DNA from: Merdivicinus sp050943495
GTDB taxonomy: Bacteria; Bacillota; Clostridia; Oscillospirales; Ruminococcaceae
Length of the DNA stretch: 64,000 nt
Reading direction: 5' to 3'
NCBI GenBank assembly: GCA_050943495.1
Contig: JBMNPH010000002.1
Location: 236,196 to 300,195, forward strand
A program made the position numbers and the translations under genes. Shown in pieces: positions 60,901-64,000 of this stretch. The notes under the pieces are model-generated. The model saw only the letters and a program-made list of their open reading frames with translations, did not search any database and was not told the DNA's origin. The number at the start of each line of letters is the position of its first letter. Positions within the stretch are counted from its first letter, which is position 1.

Positions 60901-63492
60901 GTAGCTGACGGTAACTTCGGTCGTCCCCTCTGTCAGCGGATCCGGTGTAAAAATACACTCATCCAGCGGAACAGAGACTTCCATTCCATCATTGTACCGC
61001 GCCATAATCTCCATTCCGGCGGGGTCAAATTTATCCCCATCATAGTATATCGTCTTATCAGGCTGCTCGGTTACCGAGATGCTTACCAGTTCCTTTACTT
61101 GTGCCGTTACGGATACCACGGCAGTCTTTCCGCCATAGCGGATGGTGACAGCTGTTGTATCTGCAGCAATTATTTTGGGATCATAGGTATATCCTTCGAT
61201 AACCTTGGAGGTGCCGTTATTATAATATGCGGTAATCTCCATACCCGCAGGATCAAAGGTTTCGCCTTCAAAATATATCGTTTTGTCAGGCTGCCTGGTT
61301 ACTTCGATCCTATCCAGCTTGATTAAGGTGATTGGTACCTGCACGGTTTTGCCGCCGTAGCTGATGGTGACAGCCGTTGTATCTGCAGTGATCGTCTGGG
61401 GATCATAAGTATACCCTTCCACAGGAGTTGAGGTGCCATCATCATAATATGCAGTTACCACCATACCTGTTGTGTCAAACTTTTCCCCTTCAAAATACGT
61501 TGTCTTTTGGGGGGGAGTAGTAACGGAAATACTCTCAAGTTCTACCGGTTCTGTGGGTTGTGAAAATATAATATTCATATAGAAAATTACCGAACCGTCA
61601 TAATCATCAGGAAGAGCGGCTTCGGTTTCATTCACTTTCACATAACAGCCTCCGCCGAACGAATAGCCCTGATCCGCCTTCATTTCAACTCTTGCAGTAT
61701 ATAGCTGATTGGGTTTGGCGTTCCCGGTCACCGGCTTTTTATCTTCTTGGTAATCGCCTTCATACCATTCGACTGACGCAGTCATATTGGCTGTATGAAC
61801 GGTTACAGAACTGGGCAATGGTTGATATTTTACCGGTGTGTCAACCGTTATCTCAACCCGCATGATGGTATCCGTACTTGTAGTAGCATACGAAAATTTA
61901 TAGTCAGCTATCTGCGTTGCATTATGGGTAGGAGTCTCTTTTCTGCGCGCAAAAACTACATATATTTTTCCGGCGGTCAATCCCGTAAACTCTCCGCTGT
62001 CTTGCCACTCGCTTGGCAGCGACAGTGAGCCTTGTATATATTCCACGCAGCCATATTCTTCGCCCTCATATGTCGTGATGGTGATGCTGGTTCCCGTCAC
62101 AGATGTGATTAATACATCCTGTACCGGTTCCGCATCCGCTTTTTCGACGGAACTGGAGGCCCTGTCCTCAAGGGTTCCCAGATAACCCGAAGCAGATACT
62201 TCCACCTTGATTCTCTTTCCTACATCTTCCTCGCTCATTGGGGTATATGTAGAATCGGTTGCACCGTCAATTTTGGAACTTCCCCGATACCATTGATAGC
62301 TAAGCTCGGCGTCGCTCGGGATTCCCTCGACTTCCGCTGTCAAGGTCTCTCCGATCTTGGGCGTTCCGGTTACAGTTACCGAACCGGTTATATACTGATT
62401 CATGAGATCCAGCACGGAATTGGGGAAAAATTTCTCGGTCCGATATTGGGATGCATAAGTGTAATGTACATCAAATCCAGCGACTGTAAAATGGTAACCA
62501 TCCTGGATATCTCCAGCATCAGGCGTTGCTAAAAATAAACCGCCGGAGGCACCGATTCCTCCTTGATCGGAAAGACACACATCAACCAGATAGCTTCGAC
62601 TGCCTATCCTCACGATGTTGTACATATTTCCTACAATATCTTCAGCCGTGCTATCGACAGCAGTATTGCCTACTACAGTGTAGCACTGGGCATCTTCAAA
62701 ATCAGAGAGATCGCACAGGTACTGGAACGCTTTGGCGTAACCTTCTGCTACGACGTTCGTATTTGGATCCCTATCAAATACATGGATAATTTGGTAAGGA
62801 TCTCCGTACCAGGTACTATACAAAGGATCATCCGGATTGCCGATAATTTCAGCTGTTTCCTGGTCATACGAAACCAGATCGCAGATAATATCCTTATAGG
62901 CTTCCAGTTTCTCCTGATCGCTTTTTCCTGCATTGTCATCTACAATCTGCTGCGCGTATGCAGCTGCTTCTGCCGCCCTGTTTGCCGCGTCTTCGCTAAG
63001 TGTATACTGCCTTCTATCCGCAGCGGCGCTTGAATCCTGATAGGTTTCATAAACCGGAATATAGTATGAAACCTTCGTGATGGAGGTTATATTGCCGCTT
63101 GTGGAAACATCCAATCCGAGCATGAGATCTTCCAATGACATCTTATCGTACCAGAACATCTCGTAAGGATAATCATTCAGCAGACAATTCAAAATCTTTT
63201 GCGTATCAACCTGATCCAGGTAATATTGCCCTGCAAGTTCCAGTAATTTTGCTTCTTCGGTTTCACCGCCATTATCAAAGCTGAAATCAGAAAGTTCCAT
63301 GTTAAAAATCATTTCTCCGCCTTCCACAGCCGCTATTTCAACTTCTCCTGCGATGGCATCATAAATTTCACATTCCATATCGCTCAGGTATGAGGGCTGC
63401 CAATCCGGTTCTTTTGCCGCTAATACCGTTACGGGGAACATGGTCAGCACCATGACAATGCTGAGCACTGTTGCCAACAATCGTTTTTTCAT
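57901..63492 (-). CDS. Giant repeat-rich surface protein (transglutaminase-like, Ig-like, LRR, cell-wall-binding repeats)
   Basis: A 1,863-residue exported protein. The signal peptide (MKKRLLATVLSIVMVLTMFP onward, cut near AAKEP) is followed by a transglutaminase-like domain (about 90-365) whose catalytic Cys and His are replaced: NVVAEGYAKAF has Ala for Cys, and GNMYNIVRI lacks the usual His. Next come an Ig-like domain, at least six Big_3 domains (LESISVT...YYDGDKF pattern), an EF-hand-like FDTNGDGILST, then 15 leucine-rich repeats of 21 residues (LxxLxCxxNQLTxLDLS). The end has seven or eight choline-binding-type repeats (GWQYINGVWYYL) that hold it to the cell wall. AAAGGGGAT precedes the start, which overlaps a TetR gene by 4 bases. 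A role in adhesion is inferred. Confidence 0.9.
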   Translation of the reverse strand: MKKRLLATVLSIVMVLTMFPVTVLAAKEPDWQPSYLSDMECEIYDAIAGEVEIAAVEGGEMIFNMELSDFSFDNGGETEEAKLLELAGQYYLDQVDTQKILNCLLNDYPYEMFWYDKMSLEDLMLGLDVSTSGNITSITKVSYYIPVYETYQDSSAAADRRQYTLSEDAANRAAEAAAYAQQIVDDNAGKSDQEKLEAYKDIICDLVSYDQETAEIIGNPDDPLYSTWYGDPYQIIHVFDRDPNTNVVAEGYAKAFQYLCDLSDFEDAQCYTVVGNTAVDSTAEDIVGNMYNIVRIGSRSYLVDVCLSDQGGIGASGGLFLATPDAGDIQDGYHFTVAGFDVHYTYASQYRTEKFFPNSVLDLMNQYITGSVTVTGTPKIGETLTAEVEGIPSDAELSYQWYRGSSKIDGATDSTYTPMSEEDVGKRIKVEVSASGYLGTLEDRASSSVEKADAEPVQDVLITSVTGTSITITTYEGEEYGCVEYIQGSLSLPSEWQDSGEFTGLTAGKIYVVFARRKETPTHNATQIADYKFSYATTSTDTIMRVEITVDTPVKYQPLPSSVTVHTANMTASVEWYEGDYQEDKKPVTGNAKPNQLYTARVEMKADQGYSFGGGCYVKVNETEAALPDDYDGSVIFYMNIIFSQPTEPVELESISVTTPPQKTTYFEGEKFDTTGMVVTAYYDDGTSTPVEGYTYDPQTITADTTAVTISYGGKTVQVPITLIKLDRIEVTRQPDKTIYFEGETFDPAGMEITAYYNNGTSKVIEGYTYDPKIIAADTTAVTIRYGGKTAVVSVTAQVKELVSISVTEQPDKTIYYDGDKFDPAGMEIMARYNDGMEVSVPLDECIFTPDPLTEGTTEVTVSYSGKTATVPVTVRPPRVLTEIKITTPPAKTEYYVGESFDPTGMVVTAYYNDGSSESVNLGDCTFAPEEMTLDTTSVTVSYSGKSAQVTVSVQKKELESISVTKQPDKTVYYDGDKFDPTGMEITARYNDGTEVSVPLDECIFTPDPLTEGTTEVTVSYSGKTATVPVTVHPPRVLTEIKITTPPAKTEYYIGEIFDPTGMVVTAYYNDSSSESVNLGDCTFAPEKMTLDTTSVTISYGGMTAAVNVTVSRNPAANAGMSLTAPTEDVILDESIVWDSYGLPTGIADAKVAWYKGENAEGEPVSGRAELSQVYTVKITLTASEDYEFAAGFAATINGEMAIVTILDDGRTAVVTKTFPPAVELPDGSISITDEYFPDEVLQNYLSDNFDTNGDGILSTAEREAVDRIELGGTGLTSLEGIEHFPNLLSLNCNDNLLTELDVSHNLKLEILYCGNNQLTKLDISKNTKLQELACHINQLTELDLSNNPELQVLQCNTNQLAELDTSKNSALVSIRCHQNMLETLDLTKNQALETLECSDNQLTELNVSNCTSLYEIFCSRNSLADLDMTMTPALKVLVCYENQLTKLDVTSNRALEALECADNPLTELDVTRNPALKVLICYENQLTELDVSNNAELMNLNCDRNQLTKLDVTENPELITLDCFENRLTELDVTKNPNLQGLLCHKNQLTKLDLSQNPQLAILYCSNNQLTELDLSQNPLLEILYCYENQLIELDLSQNPNLDVVTCFGQTFTVEIASTTDQKWNFDLSTLLDDWSKVSNVKVQNAVLENDGKTVSWKNGAENPIVQYDYCVDDNDTIITVTLTLNYTPNIPSDTLPYIPPVSDGWKQDRTGSWRYYQDGNAVTGWLKEGEFWYYFEPETGVMAEGWQYISGVWYYLKPVTGNMMTGWQYVNGIWYYLRDWGGMATGWQHINGVWYYLKNWGGMATGWQHINGVWYYLKDWGGMATGWQYINRAWYYLKDWGGMAYNTTIDGYYLGADGAMR
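57935..58330 (-). repeat. Tandem cell-wall-binding (CW) repeats, about 60 bp
   Basis: At the protein's C-terminus a 20-residue unit with GWQHINGVWYYLK and a GGMAT join recurs five times with few changes at DNA level (about 57956 to 58195, 60-bp period), flanked by more divergent units. Such near-identical units can expand or contract by recombination. Confidence 0.85.
58640..59640 (-). repeat. Leucine-rich repeats, 63-bp period
   Basis: Fifteen successive 21-residue units follow the pattern L..L.C..NQLT.LD.S.NP, so the DNA has a 63-bp period. The fixed Cys in nearly every unit is a notable feature. Confidence 0.85.
60150..61091 (-). repeat. 471-bp tandem duplication inside the surface protein gene
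   Basis: Two copies of a 157-residue unit (two Big_3 domains) follow each other with a 471-bp offset, for example the shared TCTGTTAA.ACTCTGGGAGGA words at 60373 and 60844. The copies differ at only scattered bases, showing recent duplication. Confidence 0.85.
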
Positions 63493-64000
63493 CTAATATC
63501 CCCTTTCTGTTGCATGGTTTCTATGATAAACGCCCGCAATGAGATGCGTATTGCGTTTAACTGCAGATTCAGATACTCTTCATCCTCAAACAATGCGTAA
63601 TGGACGCACGCCCGAACGAACATATAGGTCATCCCCTGGATATAGTCCACAGGCATTTGGAGCTTTCCGGAAAGCTGTTCCGCATACTTATGGTATCGGA
63701 CATTTACCCCTTTAAAAAACTCCTTGCCATATTCCCGGTACTGCGGGCTCGCATACACCTGGTACATAAACCGGTATTTCGTTCCATGGAGTTTCGCTGT
63801 CAGATACGGCATTTCCCGCAGGAAGCGTTCGATGTCCTCAAAACTCGTCGGTGCTTTCGCCATAAAGTCGTCCTCGACCTTCGCCATACAGTACGCGGTC
63901 GCTTCCACCACAAGATTATCCTTACTGCCGAAATAATAGATCAAACCTGCTTTGGTGACCTTACACGCATCCGCCAGTTTCTGCATTCCGGTATTTTCCA
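63489..64000 (-). CDS. TetR/AcrR-family regulator, 5' end cut by window edge
   Basis: About 170 codons are visible, continuing off the right edge in frame (ENTGMQKLADACKVTKAGLIYYF near the edge). The visible HTH segment is MQKLADACKVTKAGLIYYFGSK, whose SKAGLYYYF-type recognition helix marks TetR proteins, followed by a ligand domain with FMYQVYASPQYREYGKEFF. Its stop overlaps the surface protein's start by 4 bases (ATGA), so the two are probably co-translated and the regulator may control its own operon and the surface protein. Confidence 0.88.
   Translation of the reverse strand, partial: ENTGMQKLADACKVTKAGLIYYFGSKDNLVVEATAYCMAKVEDDFMAKAPTSFEDIERFLREMPYLTAKLHGTKYRFMYQVYASPQYREYGKEFFKGVNVRYHKYAEQLSGKLQMPVDYIQGMTYMFVRACVHYALFEDEEYLNLQLNAIRISLRAFIIETMQQKGDIR

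Noticed and set aside
1..64000. tRNA or rRNA genes
   Set aside because: No cloverleaf with a TTCGA-type T-arm or rRNA-like stretch was recognised on either strand by eye.

Overview
The window is chromosomal DNA from an endospore-forming member of the Clostridia, probably Oscillospiraceae or a near relative (inference). The grounds are the order yicC-remA-gmk-rpoZ, sigma-A promoters with near-consensus boxes and 16-18 bp spacing, strong AGGAGG ribosome sites, a cotJABC spore-coat operon, a split spoIIID, FeoAB with a Cys-rich partner, and LplB/LplC-type sugar transporters with AraC regulators.

Layout. 1-2.0 kb: rpoZ (cut by the left edge), gmk, remA and yicC on the minus strand. 2.1-7.6 kb: a ThuA-domain protein, an M24 peptidase and the feoA-feoB-Cys-rich iron operon. 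7.6-12.4 kb: a sugar ABC transporter with a uroporphyrinogen-decarboxylase-like gene. 12.5-15.3 kb: a possible small RNA, a CPA2 antiporter, mnmM and pcp. 15.47-37.51 kb: a 22-kb element, described below. 37.5-54.7 kb: the 5' half of spoIIID, a CorC/CNNM protein with an unusual leader, a five-gene peptidase/PHP/HD operon, an NhaP-type antiporter, a MarR-controlled ABC exporter pair, cotJABC, a UbiD/UbiX/LpdD-type decarboxylase cluster and a lone sugar-binding lipoprotein. 54.9-64 kb: two amidohydrolases, a SAM methyltransferase, a 1,863-residue repeat-rich surface protein and a TetR regulator cut by the right edge.

Main discovery. spoIIID, the mother-cell sporulation regulator, is split in two. 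Codons 1-40, ending in the helix-turn-helix, lie at 37.63-37.51 kb behind a sigma-E-like promoter. The remaining 44 codons lie at 15.47-15.33 kb in the same orientation. Between them is about 22,041 bp whose left end carries three adjacent large serine recombinases and a small TnpW-like gene behind a possible sigma-E promoter. Joining the ends at a shared GA dinucleotide restores an 84-codon SpoIIID in frame. The predicted circle junction has 10-bp arms matching at 9 of 10 positions, centred on that same GA. This has the layout of the B. subtilis skin element in sigK, but in spoIIID and with sugar-utilisation cargo: a uronate-isomerase-like gene, two GH51, one GH95, an ABC importer, three AraC regulators and two MtaA-like genes.

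Two genes, one MtaA-like and one ubiD, each carry a single-base frameshift in a homopolymer. These could be real mutations or sequencing errors.
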